From Iris pallida (Eukaryota; Streptophyta; Magnoliopsida; Asparagales; Iridaceae), in contig JANAVB010009599.1 of NCBI GenBank assembly GCA_029216955.1, positions 3,608,982 through 3,672,981 on the forward strand: a DNA stretch of 64,000 bases. Direction: 5' to 3'. Made by a program: the position numbers and the translations under genes. Of this stretch, positions 23,191 through 34,600 are shown piece after piece. Under the pieces are notes generated by a model. It searched no databases, had not been told where the DNA came from, and saw only the letters and a program-made list of their open reading frames with translations. The number at the start of each line of letters is the position of its first letter. Within the stretch, counting starts at the first letter, position 1.

Positions 23191-24822
23191 GCTTACCTCT
23201 GTCGGATCTTATAGTGCCTTCCCCTGCTTGTATGAAAAGACGACCACCAACAAATGACATATATTGATTAAGTAGTAAATCTTTTGCTTGTTGGGATTCA
23301 GATGTGCGCACAACATATATGAGAACGTCGACAACCGAGCCACTAAAGAAAATGTGAGCACAATCTGTTATGCAAGACCAAGCCAAGATCAATATGCACG
23401 ATATATGGTGACTATGTCCACATGGATGAATCCCAACCTTTATTCATCGAAAGATTGAAAGTACAATACGTTAACTCCCTTTCCCAAAGAATTGACCCCT
23501 TAGCATAGGATTTGTTCACTTAGCAACGACTGCCCACCCACAACGACGATCTCGTGCCAATAGAGCAGGCAACTCCCCGATCAGAAATTCCTTCTTATAT
23601 CTCGAATTGCAAGAACAAATCTCGTAGAATTGGTAGAATCTCCCTTGAATCTCTCGAGAGCATAATACAAAAAAAATCTCCCTTAGCCTCCTCTTTATAG
23701 GAAGATAAAACCCTAGGCCCCCTGATTTAGCCCCTAACTCAATCGAATATATCTGAACCATCGAAAACTTAAACAAAATCTTGAACTATCCAAAACCTGC
23801 CCAAACTCGGAACGTTATTTTTCTTTAATTCCAATTTGTGCTCAGCGCTATAAAACTCATAATTCCGGTTGCACATAATAGGAATTCCAATTCCCTGGTT
23901 TTTGCTCCAAACAGCCCCGGTTAAACCACGAACTCTCCTTTGTTGGTCCGTGACTGCGCCGGACTTCCAAACGCTAGATTTCCAATAAACCAATAAACTC
24001 CCCCTCTAGTCCAATAAGAGGGTAATTGCCACCATGGTTCCTCAAGTGGACTTTATGCTTATTGTCCCGATACAGAGTTCCTGCTTATTGTTGCCACCAA
24101 CCTCGTATCCCTCGGGCTACATATCATCTATCATCTTCAACAAAGTAATGACTCAAACAAGCCCAAAGTCCCTGACTACCGGTGTCACTGTGAGTCCTAG
24201 CTGCGTGCTCTCGACTACCGTCTTTAACCGGAACTTGCTCTTATTTTGAATAGCTTTCTCACATTTGGTTGTGTTGATCAAGTGAACGTTGTGTTTCCTG
24301 CGAGATACAAATTTCTGAATATGCCCACTATCATGTTCGACATGAAAGATTTTCATCCGCTCATCGAGTAGAGTATGTCCATGCGCGGTGTAGTATAGTC
24401 AAAGGTCTATTGCTCCTCTTGAACTGTACAAATAGAAATGTATCAATCATCTCTTGAGTTGGTTTCCCTACGATCTCCTTTTCGACTTCGAATTGCTGAA
24501 ATTGTTGTCAGACCAATAAGCTTCGACATCCCAACCGGCTTTGAACTCCAATTCATAGAGAAACTCCTATCCGGAGATCGACAAGTTGTCATAGAACCGA
24601 CAGTTTGATCATAAGATACGACAAACCCCTATTCACTGTTACCTCCCTACGAACCGAATCCTCATTTCCCCTCAAATTCTCTTGAAGGCTTTTTTTAGCA
24701 AGCCCCTATCGATCAACAACAGCTTGTCGAGCCCTCATCTAGATCCGGAGAGTCACTCGTATATCTCAACCGCTTGAGCATGTACATGTTGTACCATATA
24801 ACCCCTTGATCTAGCAGCTGGG
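23191..24822. other. No gene recognised
   Basis: The short ORFs of 60-104 aa on both strands resemble no protein family known to me. The sequence may be the interior of the decayed retroelement whose LTR precedes it. Confidence 0.4.
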
Positions 24823-25581
24823 TGTTGGAGTGGGTGGGGTTTTCAACCTATGTGGAGAACACCTCGGAGTGCGACGAGCGTCGTCAGTGTGTCAGAGAAG
24901 CTCGGGAGCCACCATACAACCTTCTAGAACAGGGGAGGCCGAACTCGGGCCGAGTTTGATCCCAGGCCGAATTCGGGCCAAGTTCGATCCCATGGTGTCC
25001 AGAACAGTTCTGGAACGTCCACACAGAGTTCTGGCCAAACTCTGTGTCGTCGGACTGAGGCTAATTTTAGGGTGTTTTTACACCGTTGGATTGTATCCTA
25101 CGGTCCAAATTTTGCTGCAGGATTAGAGGGTTTACATATGATTTTTTCTAACCCTAATCACACACAACGGAGAAAAAAAAAAAAGATAGAGGAAGGAGGC
25201 AAGAGTGCCATTGCAACTTTGGGAGAGAATAGGAGGATCGAAGGCCGTTTTCGAAGGAGGATCGTGTTCGGGTAATCTCTACTCATTGTCTTTATTCTTC
25301 GTAGCTTTGTAATCAATATTTCTTGCTTCCAAGTGTTGTGGGGATCCGTGTTGGATCGGGAGAAGTTTGTAGAGGGTGTACTCATTTATTTCATTAGTGA
25401 AGGCTTCTCAAGGGTTGGACTCCGATCGTCCCGTGGTTTTTTTCTGCGAGGATTTTCCACGTCAAAAATTCTCTGTGTCTGCATGGATTGTATTTTGGTG
25501 TTTGGTTCGTACGTTGTATTGCTCGGTTCTCTCGCAGCTACTCTCTAGTTTGGAAAAAGTTTTTGTGCTTCTTTCCCAACA
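24823..25581 (+). repeat. 5' LTR of Ty1/copia element D, 759 bp
   Basis: It starts TGTTGGAGTGGG and ends TTTCCCAACA, with a primer site right after it. It contains a short duplication around GGCCGAACTCGGGCCGAG (24947-25000) and a 10-bp inverted repeat ACACAGAGTT/AACTCTGTGT (25021-25030 and 25038-25047). No matching 3' LTR was found after the polyprotein. Confidence 0.85.
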
Positions 25582-25584
25582 AAG

Positions 25585-25597
25585 TTATATCAGAGCC
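25585..25597 (+). promoter_or_regulatory. Primer-binding site of element D
   Basis: TTATATCAGAGCC resembles TGGTATCAGAGCC, the site complementary to initiator tRNA-Met used by most Ty1/copia elements. It lies three bases inside the LTR and has two substitutions near its start. Confidence 0.7.
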
Positions 25598-25652
25598 AGG
25601 TTCTAAAATTCAGAAGGGTGTCAGGAGTTGACAGAAAAACTAGAGAGGAGAG

Positions 25653-26435
25653 ATGGACGCGAAATCGGTGCGCATAGTGAACCTGAACGGCATCAACTAT
25701 CATTATTGGCGGAACAAGATGAAAGATTTGTTGTTTGTCAAGAAGCTGCATCTGTCCGTATTTGCTTCCGAGCGACCAGTTGACAAATCCGAGGAGGACT
25801 AGAAATTCGAGCACATACAGGTGTGCGGATATATGAGACAGTTCGTTGACGAGAACGTGTACAACCACGTCGCCAATATTGAGCACGCGAAGACGTTATG
25901 GGATAAGCTGGAATCTTTGTATGTGAAAAAGACTGGGGTAAACAAGTTGTTCCTGATCCGGACGATGATGGGTCTGCGGTACAGAGATGGGGCATCTATT
26001 ACGGATCACTTGAGTGATTTTCAGGACGTGGTTGACCAGCTATCTTCGATGGGAGTCAAGTTCGACGACGAGGTTCAGGGACTATGGCTGCTGTGTATAT
26101 TGCCAGACTCGTAGGAGACCGTACGAGTATCTATGATCGCTTCTGCTCCAGAAGGCGTGGTCAGTCTGGAGTATGCCAAGAGCGGGGTACTGAATAAAGA
26201 GATGCGGAGACGTTCTCAGGGCACTTCATCTACATCCCACCACTCAGACGCACTAGTTTCAGAGAGCCGCGGAAGGGACAAAAGCAGGGGTCCAGGTGGT
26301 GGCAGAGACATGAGCAGGAGGAAGTCCAAGGGTTGGTACGAGAACTCAGAGTGTTACCATTGTGGCAAGAAGGGCCACATCAAGCGGATCTGTTTCGCTT
26401 GGAAGAGAGAAGGGCGACAAGGGAAAGTAAGATGA
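25653..26435 (+). pseudogene. Ty1/copia Gag, element D
   Basis: The ATG at 25653 begins MDAKSVRIVNLNG. The conserved pattern LNGINYHYWRNKMKDLL, ..AKTLWDKLESLY.. and ..LSDFQDVVDQLSSMG marks a copia Gag of the UBN2 type. One CCHC knuckle, CYHCGKKGHIKRICF, follows near residue 236. The frame is broken by TAG at 25800-25802 and TAG at 26112-26114, both where Trp is expected, and ends at TGA 26433-26435. Pol resumes in another frame. The style suggests the Tork/TNT1 group (inference). Confidence 0.85.
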
Positions 26436-26439
26436 GAAC

Positions 26440-29400
26440 ACTACAGCGGTGGCCTCGATACATTGAGGTGATGTGATCGTCGTAGGTGATGAGGGTATCA
26501 CAAACCTCGCCTGCGATGACAATTCTTGGCTGGTGGACTCAGGGGCTTCAGCGCACGTATCTCATAACAAGGCACTATTTGCCACTTACACGACAGGCGA
26601 CTATGGAGTATTGAAGATGGACAATAGAGATATGTCGAAGGCGGTTGCCATTGGAGATGTGCATTTGAGGACGAAGACGGATGCAGTTCTTGTTCTCAAA
26701 GATGTTCGTCATATCCCTGATATCCGTTTCAACCTGGTGTCGGTTGGAAGGTTGGATGACAAGGGATTCTTCGGTCTCTTCGAAAATAGTCAGTGGAAGC
26801 TTTCCAGAGGTTCGATGGTGATTGCCAGAGGAAGCAAGAAGTCCGGTCTCTACTATATGGAGGAGAACGCACAGGGGACACAGGAGGTGAACGCAGTTTC
26901 TGATGCGTCTACCGAGTTGTGGCACAGGTGGCTTGGCCATATTAGCGAGAAGGGGATGAGCTACTTGGTGAACATGAAGGTGATTCCAGGGCTCAAGTCT
27001 ACAAAGTTGGAGAAGTGCACGCACTGCTTAGCTGTGAAGCAAAATAGGGTGTCTTTCCAAAGTCATCCAAGTTTAAGGAAGCCGGCGTTGGTCGAGTTGA
27101 TTCACTCGGATGTCTGTGGTCCTATGAAGGTAAAATCTATTGGTGGTACTTCTTACTTTGTAACTTTTATTGATGACTGTTCCAGGAAGGTTTGGGTCTA
27201 TGCCTTAAAGACCAAGGATCAGGTGCTGCCAACTTTCAAAGAGTTTCAGGCCTCTTTTGAAAGAGAGACGAACAAGAAGTTATTGTGTGTTCGGTCCAAC
27301 AACGGCGACGAATACATTGGTCCCTTTGATGCTTATTGCAGAGAGGAAGGGATACGACACCAGAAGACTCTGCCCAAGACACCTCAGCTTAATGGTGTAG
27401 CGGAGCGCATGAACAGGACACTGATGGAGAGGGTGCGGTGTTTGCTGTCAGAAGCAAATTTGTCAGACAGTTATTGGGGTGAGGCTCTTCTCACAGCTGC
27501 TTATGTTATTAATTTATCTCCTAGTGCTTCTTTACAGGATGATATGCCTGACAAAGTATGGTACGGCAAAAGCCGTCATACAATCACCTGCGAGTGTTTG
27601 GTTGTAAGGCCTTCGTGCATCTACCGAAGGACGAGAGGTCCAAACTTGAGCCGAAGACGAGACGGTGCGTCTTTGTCGGCTACAATCGGGATGAGTTTGG
27701 CTATGGACTCTACGACCCAGTGGGAAGAAAGCTCTACAGAAGCAGGGACGTGGTATTCGTCGAGGATCAGACCATGACCAACACTCAGGATTTCAAGATA
27801 CCTTCTGAGGCTGAAGAATTGCCTGAGTTAGAGTCATTTCGCTTCGAGCAGTTTCCAGAGGACATCGCAGAGGATCTAGTTATGGGGGAGCCAGTACATG
27901 GAGTTGCTCCCAACCTTGATTATCAGCCTGCTGATGGTGGTCAGGGTGTCCCTCAGGAGGATGAGCATACCGGGGAGGCAGTTCCTGAAGGGGAGGAGGC
28001 TGTTGGTATACAGCCAGCACCAGTGGCTCCATTGATAAGGAGCGACAGAGAGCGTCGACCATCTACGAGATATTCACCAGGTGAGTATGTGCTACTGACT
28101 GGCGGAAAAGAGCCCGAAAGCTTTGCAGAGGCTATGGAAGACGAATAAAGGCAGAAGTGGATATAGGCTATGCAGGAGGAGATGGGTTCCTTACACGCCA
28201 ATTCTACTTACGAGCTGGTGCGGTTGCCAAAGGGCAAGAAGGCTTTGAAGAATCAATGGGTGTTCAGAGTGAAGCAGACGGATGATGCTACTCGCCCTCG
28301 ATACAAAGCGAGGCTGGTAGTTAAAGGCTACGGTCAGCGGAAAGACGTGGATTATGATGAGATCTTTTCGTCGGTCGTCAAGCAGTCGTCTATTCGGGTG
28401 GTGCTAGTATTGGCAGCCAGTTTCGACTTGGAGCTCGAGTAGATGGATGTGAAGACGGTATTCCTCCACGGTGATCTTGAGGAAGAGCTATACATGGAGC
28501 AGCCAGAGGGATTCTGTGAGAAGGGTAAGTCACATTTGGTCTGCCGGTTGAGGAAGAGCTTGTATGGTTTGAAGCAGGCTCCGAGGCAGTGGTACAGGAA
28601 GTTCGAGTCGTTTATGAGAGAGCATGGTTATGCACGGACGACGTCGGACCATTGTGTATTTGTGAGGTACTTTGCCAAGGATGATTTCATCATTTTATTG
28701 CTCTATATTGATGACATGCTATTAGTGGGTCGGAATGCCACTAGGATAGCGGAGTTGAAGTGCCAACTGGACGCGGCCTTCTCTATGAAAGATTTGGGCG
28801 CAACAAAGACTATTCTTGGGATGGAGATCAGCCGAGAGAGAGAGTCCAAGCTGCTACACTTGTCTCAAAAGAAGTACATTCACCGGGTACTTCAGCATTT
28901 CGGGATAGACAGGTCAAAGAAAGTGAGTTGTCCTCTTGCGGCCCACTTTAAGCTCACTGAGAAGCAGTGTCCATCTAACGAGGACTAAAAAGAAGATATG
29001 GAACGGGTTCCATATGCCTCAGCTGTATGAAGCCTTATGTATGCTATGGTGTGTACGAGGCCAGACATCGCTCATGCAGTTGACACAGTTAGCAGGTATC
29101 TTTCAAATCTTGGAAGGGTACATTGGAGTGCGGTTAAGTGGATTCTACGATACCTTCAGGGCACTGCCGATTGGAGACTTTCTTTTGGTGATGACGAGCC
29201 GAAGCTGGTTGGATATACCGACGCTAATATGGTTGGAGATGTAGACACGAGGCGATCGACTTTGGGCTATGTGATGTTGTTTGCTGGAGGAGCGGTATCG
29301 TGGCAGTCGCGGTTGCAGAAGTGTGTTGCCTTGTCAACGACAGAGGCAGAGTACATTGCGGCGATAGAGGCTTGCAAAGAGTTGCTCTGGATGAAAAAAC

Positions 29401-29675
29401 TGTTGCAGGAAATGGGGATGAAACAAGAGCAGTATACTTTGCTTTGTGATAGTCAGAGTGCTATTCACCTTGTGAAGAATCCGACCTTTCATAGCCGGTC
29501 CAAGCACATCGAGACTCGGTATCATTGGATACGGGATGTGGTTGAGAAGAAGGACGCGGAGCTTAAGAAGGTTCATACAAATGATAACGGAGCAGATATG
29601 TTCGCCAAGATTCTACCAAGGAAAAAGTTTGAGTTCTGCAGGCAGATCGTCGGAAAGACGATCCCCTCCACATAG
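26440..29675 (+). pseudogene. Ty1/copia Pol (PR-INT-RT-RH), element D
   Basis: Domains appear in copia order. Protease WLVDSGASAHVSH lies near 26525. The GAG-pre-integrase motif LWHRWLGHISEKG follows, then integrase HSDVCGP..FIDDCSRKVWVY and NGVAERMNRT (27100-27420). RT motifs are AVFLHGDL-like TVFLHGDLEEELYMEQPEGF and LLYIDDMLLVG (28450-28730). RNase H includes TDANMVGD and STTEAEYIAA, and ends at TAG 29673-29675. A frameshift lies near 27565. In-frame stops follow at 28146, 28164, 28440 and 28986, with a TGA near 29029. The second catalytic Asp of integrase (RSDNG in the family) reads RSNNG. This copy cannot make an active polyprotein. Confidence 0.9.
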
Positions 29676-29679
29676 TTAT

Positions 29680-31465
29680 GAATATAATGACCCGCTCCGC
29701 CCTAGCGGAACGCCGATTCAAACGGCAAGTGCAACGACTCAAACGAGCCGTCGACTCGAAGAGTTGCGTCGACCCGATGAAGAATCGATGCAAGACTTAC
29801 ATTGGCCCGTCAAGGATGAATCCAGACTTAGACTTTCAAAGGCGCGCTCGGAGTATCGCTCGGCCGATGCGAACATCGCTAAGGTGGGTGGCTCCGATGA
29901 ACCCGTCTTTGCTTAGCCTAGACACATAACAATACGGACACTATTGCTAGAATCGCTAGGTGATAACACCGCGCATGCTAATAAATGACTCAACGCACCT
30001 AGCTAAGGGAATAATTCCATCTTGTATGCTTATATAGAATATGGAAAAGAACTTGAAAAATATGAGAACTCCACGTTCGTGCTAAGGCACAAGTTTACAT
30101 TTCGAGTTCCTTATGCGTTCAACAATGAAACAATGAATGGTTTACAACAATGAAATGGAAGACTATCGACATAGTCGTTTTGAGTAGAGTATAGCAACAT
30201 TAGAAGACTTCGGGACCGATGGGTCGCCAAGGCGACCCCCGCACGGGAAGTTGCAAAATGTATGAATGAATGAATGAACGAATAAGTGAATGAATAAATC
30301 AACGAATGAATGAATGGATATGAGAATGAATGAATATGTGAATGAATCAATGAACGAACGAACAAGTGAAAGAAAGAATGAATAAGATAAGAAAGAAAGG
30401 AATGGTTAGCGACATGTATGACGGGGACGTGCATCGGGGCTCGCTACCCGCGCTGCACGGCCGCCGCCGCCAACCTGGTCGATAACGCTTTATGGCTAAG
30501 GGTTATCCTATGGCTCAGAGATAGCCGTTAAGTTAAAATGACAAGACAATACGAAATCGTCGTGGACAATCCCATCGTATACGGGAGGTAGGCAGAATAA
30601 GGGATTTTTGCGGCACGATCAAAGGGAGGATCGTGGCCGGCCTAGACGGAATCATCATGGCTTACGGGTGCTGGCCTGGGTGCGGGCTTGGCCACCCAGG
30701 AGACGTAAGGCCGGATATTTCAAGAGACTATCAAGGTGTACCAACCAGCACGCTATGATAGGTGAGAAATACCAAAGGAGAATATGTCCAAAATGGCTTG
30801 TGATGCCAGCGACCGGTGCATATAGATTAAGTGGACTTGCTGGTGGCAATCCACGTACAAATTCTTGCATTGAAACAAAGTAGTCTAAGTTAACTGAACA
30901 AAGCACCTTCTGAACAGGCTTGAATATAACACACTAAATGATCGAGAGTACTTTGTGCAAATGAGTTAGAAAACACGCCTACGACGCGCTAGAACCTGAG
31001 GCAGGGACACGCCCTTGACTTTGAAAGTTTATATAAATTGTTGACTAACTTGGTTTACTTTGGACAGGGAAGGCCGGACGGTAAGTATGGGTAAGTCGTG
31101 CATGTATTTCCATGCAACACATTAAAATCGGTAACACGAGATAGGTTATGAAATATGCCATGAAACTGACCCTAAGGAAAGATTAGAAAGACAATGAATG
31201 ATAGACGGTGCACAAAAGTAAATAGAACGTGTTTGGTAATGATAGCATTGTGGGCGAGCTAGCCTCCCCACCAGTGCATAACAATGTATTGATAACCCCA
31301 CAGTTTGCTTGCGGGGTGCAGGACACGTCGTCGGGTGCGGAGCTTCCCTCGAACGTGCTAAGGCGCGGAGCTAACTCTGGGGCCTTGGAGCGTTGCAAGA
31401 AGCTGAAGCACCCTATACAGGACATAATGTATCGGAACATCGCCATGAATCATTCCATATTGTAG
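29680..31465 (+). mobile_element. Diverged, truncated LTR of the solo-LTR family
   Basis: Blocks match the reverse complement of the solo LTR at 8587-10750. GACTCGAAGAGTTGCGT..GACCCGATGA (29750) matches its start, GCCATGAAACTGACCCTAAG (31158) its middle, and GGACATAATGTATCGGAACA (31418) its later part. The terminal part is missing. It abuts the end of element D, whose 3' LTR is absent, so it may have replaced that LTR by insertion plus deletion. Confidence 0.65.
30258..30405. repeat. (GAAT)n-type degenerate tandem repeat
   Basis: Irregular GAATGAATGAAC/GAATAAGTGA repeats sit inside the diverged LTR. The apparent minus-strand ORF over it is low-complexity (repeated HSF/IHS) and is an artefact. 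Confidence 0.8.
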
Positions 31466-31725
31466 ACATCCGATCTACCTCTTATATGCCTGATTCCCAG
31501 CACTTTCACCACATTAGAAACAATGTTGTTTTGCAATATTGGAAATGTTATTTAATATAGTATTTTATGCAATATTTAAGCTAAAAAACGATGGAGTTAT
31601 ACTTATTTTTTTGAAACTTTGTTAACTTTATTTGTTGCCATAGTTTTACTTACTTTTGGTTTCCTTCTTTATTTACTCTTGTTAAAACTGCTAACTTGTT
31701 ACATTTTGTACCATTTGGGTTGCAG
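31466..31725. other. Sequence upstream of the NPF exon
   Basis: AT-rich, ending in a T-rich tract and TTTGGGTTGCAG, a splice acceptor (AG at 31724-31725). It fits intron sequence of the NPF gene fragment; no upstream exon was recognised. Confidence 0.5.
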
Positions 31726-32240
31726 GGTTTGGGTATGCTAACTCTATCTTCGATTTTACCGAATCTCAGACCTCAGGTCCAATTACCCTTCTTCTACCTC
31801 TCCCTTTATCTTGTGGCATTTGCTCAAGGATGCCTCAAGCCTGCTTTTATGGCATTAGGCGCCGACCAGTTCGACGAGAATGATCCTCAAGAGTGCGTCT
31901 TGAGGAGGTCCTTCTTCAACTGGTGGCACTTTGGAATGAATGTAGGCATGATATGCTCGCTCCTCATGTTGACGTATCTTCAAGATAACATTAGTTGGGG
32001 CCTCGGGTTTGGAATCCCATGCATTCTTATGGTGATAGCCACGGTTGTCTTCTTGATAGGAACCAGGATGTATCGCTGCTATCCTTTGGAAGCGCAAAGC
32101 CCGTTTGCTAGAATTGGCAGGGCATTTGTGGCCATGGTAAGGAAGGGAGGAGCTCGTTCTGTCACATCCGATGAAAGCTGTTGCTTATTCGAAGGAGAAC
32201 CAAAAGAAAAACAACATCTCATTGCATTCGACCAATCCAA
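31726..32240 (+). pseudogene. Orphan exon of an NRT1/PTR (NPF) transporter gene
   Basis: This is a 515-bp open exon between a good acceptor (TTGCAG|GG) and donor (CCAA|GTAAGAAAG). It encodes GLGMLTLSSILPNLRP, then QGCLKPAFMALGADQFDEND and FFNWWHFGMNVGMICSLL, the hallmark of proton-coupled nitrate/peptide transporters (MFS fold, plasma or vacuolar membrane). Three hydrophobic segments are visible: FFYLSLYLVAFAQG, GMICSLLMLTYL and GIPCILMVIATVVFLIG. Length and phase fit the third exon of four-exon NPF genes. No preceding or following exon was found: retroelement DNA lies to the left and copia element F begins 1.6 kb to the right. It is probably a gene relic or captured fragment, or one exon of a gene stretched by insertions. 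Confidence 0.8.
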
Positions 32241-33828
32241 GTAAGAAAGCATCTTTATAACTATATCAACTACTGCTTCTCAGCTGATTTTAATTATACC
32301 ATAGAAAATCATCACCTTAGTCGAATGTCTCTCTCATAAATTACTAGGATTTTTTTTTGTTCAGTTATTTCTTGAGAAATTAAATTCAATACTGAAGCTG
32401 TAATTCATTTTTTCTTCATTTACATTTTGTAGAAGATAATCTTCTACACATATTTGTTGTCATGTTCTAAAGAGATTTATAACAATCAGTAAATGGTAAA
32501 AACATCAAACAAAAAATCATGTGAATTTAGTTATACTACAAAGACCTGAAAATGTCTTAAGACATTGGCCCAAAGGGTAAGGAATTTGCTGCGTGGTGGG
32601 CGTAAAGCGAACTATTCTTTCGCCTTTTACTAAAGAATAATGTGAGCCCGTGAGCGGCCACATCACGCAGCATACACATATTTTTGGTAGGCATTTTTAA
32701 CTTAGAAGGACCTATTAGATTTAAACTTTGTGTTGTGCTTAATTTCCTATATTTTTACTGCTGGTTCCAAGTCCAAATAAAGGAGGAGAGTTGCATTAGA
32801 TAGCCGACAGCTAGCATAAAACATTGTCTGATCTCTATGAAATGAATCCTTCATAATCCACGTTGGGGCGATCCTCGGTAGCAATGTGTTGCATTGTTTT
32901 CATCATGGTGCAATAAAAAATGAGTAAGGGTAGATTACTAGGTTATCACCCCTAAGTGATGCATTGGATCGTTATCACACCCTGATAGAATGTAGACTGT
33001 GTAAGGTTGGATTAGGACTTCCCTCGGAAGCGACACCCAACATTGTTCCCCTAATGTGATGACAAACAAACAAGGGACTATATGATATAGAAAGAAGGGA
33101 GATAAGAAGTTGATGCATGTCTAGAGATCATATGCAGAGACTCAGAGATTGATAACACATAGAATTAATGATATTTCATAACTAATAGATTGAGAGCAGC
33201 AGCTCACAGACTACCTGAAAAGGAATAATTAAGATTAGGGTTTCTAAGCTCCTATATAGAGGAGGCTAAGGGGATTTTTCATTCATGCTCTTTTTCAAGG
33301 AGATCCACCAAATTCTACGAAAAACCCATGCTTCGGTATGACTTACACTTCAAGAGAGAAGAAGGGATATGTTCGAAGTGCCAGCTACTATGTCAGGGAG
33401 ATCGTCACCACCACTGATTCAGTGGGCAACTGCCGCTAGGTGACATTTGTTGTTGGGGTTGGGGTTTTTGCGATCTTATTATTATTTTTGTATCTTCTTC
33501 TTAATATTTGTATGCAGTCCTCTCTTGGGTCAAAAGAGACGACTATATTGTAAGGCAATTCTTCATAATATAAAGAATTCGGATTTGTCCGGGTAGCTGA
33601 AGCCACCATATATACGCGTGTGATCTATTCTTGGCTCTTGTGTAGTATATTTCTTGGTTCGTTACTTTGTGTGGGTTCCGACAACCAAAGTTCTTGTATC
33701 CGCTACGAATGTCTCTGAATGCCAACAACCACTACAAGCACTTCTGTCATCAGTCGTGACAGATGAGCCATCACTCATCGCAGATGAGTCATTAGTCACT
33801 GCAGTCATCAAGCATTGTCATTGGCACA
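32241..33828. other. Sequence downstream of the NPF exon, nothing firm
   Basis: AT-rich, intron-like near the exon. A GC-richer patch with GCTGCGTG..CACGCAGC inverted ends is at 32588-32672. A series of TCATC/GATGAG words lies near 33748-33815. No further NPF exon and no other gene were recognised. Confidence 0.4.
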
Positions 33829-33833
33829 CCTAG

Positions 33834-33956
33834 TGTTGAGAATCAATAAGGGACTTTAGTCCCACATTGGAAAATGTAGTATGAAGAGGAGTTGGAACCT
33901 CTATAAGTAGCAAGTAGTAGCCCATCAATAAAATCATCCATTATTCATTTTCTACT
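33834..33956 (+). repeat. 5' LTR of element F, 123 bp
   Basis: It begins TGTTGAGAATC and ends TTTTCTACT. It includes a CTATAAG TATA-like motif near 33900 and AATAAAA near 33928, which could serve as promoter and polyadenylation signals. The inverted word GGGACTTTAGTCCC lies near 33850. Confidence 0.9.
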
Positions 33957-33969
33957 TGGTATCAGAGCC
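33957..33969 (+). promoter_or_regulatory. Primer-binding site of element F
   Basis: TGGTATCAGAGCC directly abuts the LTR. It is the canonical site complementary to the 3' end of initiator tRNA-Met in Ty1/copia elements. Confidence 0.95.
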
Positions 33970-33989
33970 ATAACCATCCAACCCTCTCC

Positions 33990-34222
33990 CCCCCCCCCAA
34001 AAAAAAAAAAAATTCCTCACCCGGCTCCAGCAGAGCCCCCACCCGGCTCCAGCGGCTGACCCCCCCCCCCCCCCCCACGACTCCAGCGGCGCCCCCCCCC
34101 CCCCCCCCGACTCCAGCGGCGCCCCCCTTCCCCGGCTCCAGCGGCGCACCCCCCCGGCTCCAGCGGCGCCCCCCTTCCCCGGCTCCAGCGGCGCACCCCC
34201 CCCGGCTCCAGCGGCGCCTTCC
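33990..34222. repeat. C-rich minisatellite in the leader of element F
   Basis: Units of CCGGCTCCAGCGGCG followed by variable runs of C repeat about eight times between primer site and gag. Runs of C reach 17 or more bases. The glycine/tryptophan-rich minus-strand ORFs across it are artefacts of the repeat. Confidence 0.85.
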
Positions 34223-34600
34223 CCCGATCTTTTTTGTTTTGTAATTTTTTTTTGTTATGTAATTTTTCTTGTTGTTTTGTAAAAAAAAAAGAAAGAAAAA
34301 AGGAAAAAGAAGAAAAAAAACGGTGTTACACCGTCTGGAGTGAACAAATGAACACATACTTTATTTGTTCCCCGATCTTCACATCGGAATCTACACAGAG
34401 AATGATCATGTTTTCTCCACGGAGAATGATCGTGTTTTCTCCTGTGTCCTGACGTGTTCACTTTACATGCGCGCGCCGGTGTTGGCCACGTTTATAGCGC
34501 ATTCGTAGAGTAGAAGACGACGAAGCTGCCGACGAAGACGACGACTAGCAGTTAGCAGCTGCCGCCGCCGACGACGACTAGAGATACAGTTGAAGAGACC

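Noticed and set aside
26575..27024. 149-aa minus-strand ORF
   Set aside because: It is antisense to the protease/integrase region of copia element D.
30111..30434. His/Ser/Phe-rich ORF
   Set aside because: It is the translation of the (GAAT)n repeat.
33952..34357. Gly/Trp-rich minus-strand ORFs
   Set aside because: They are translations of the C-rich minisatellite.
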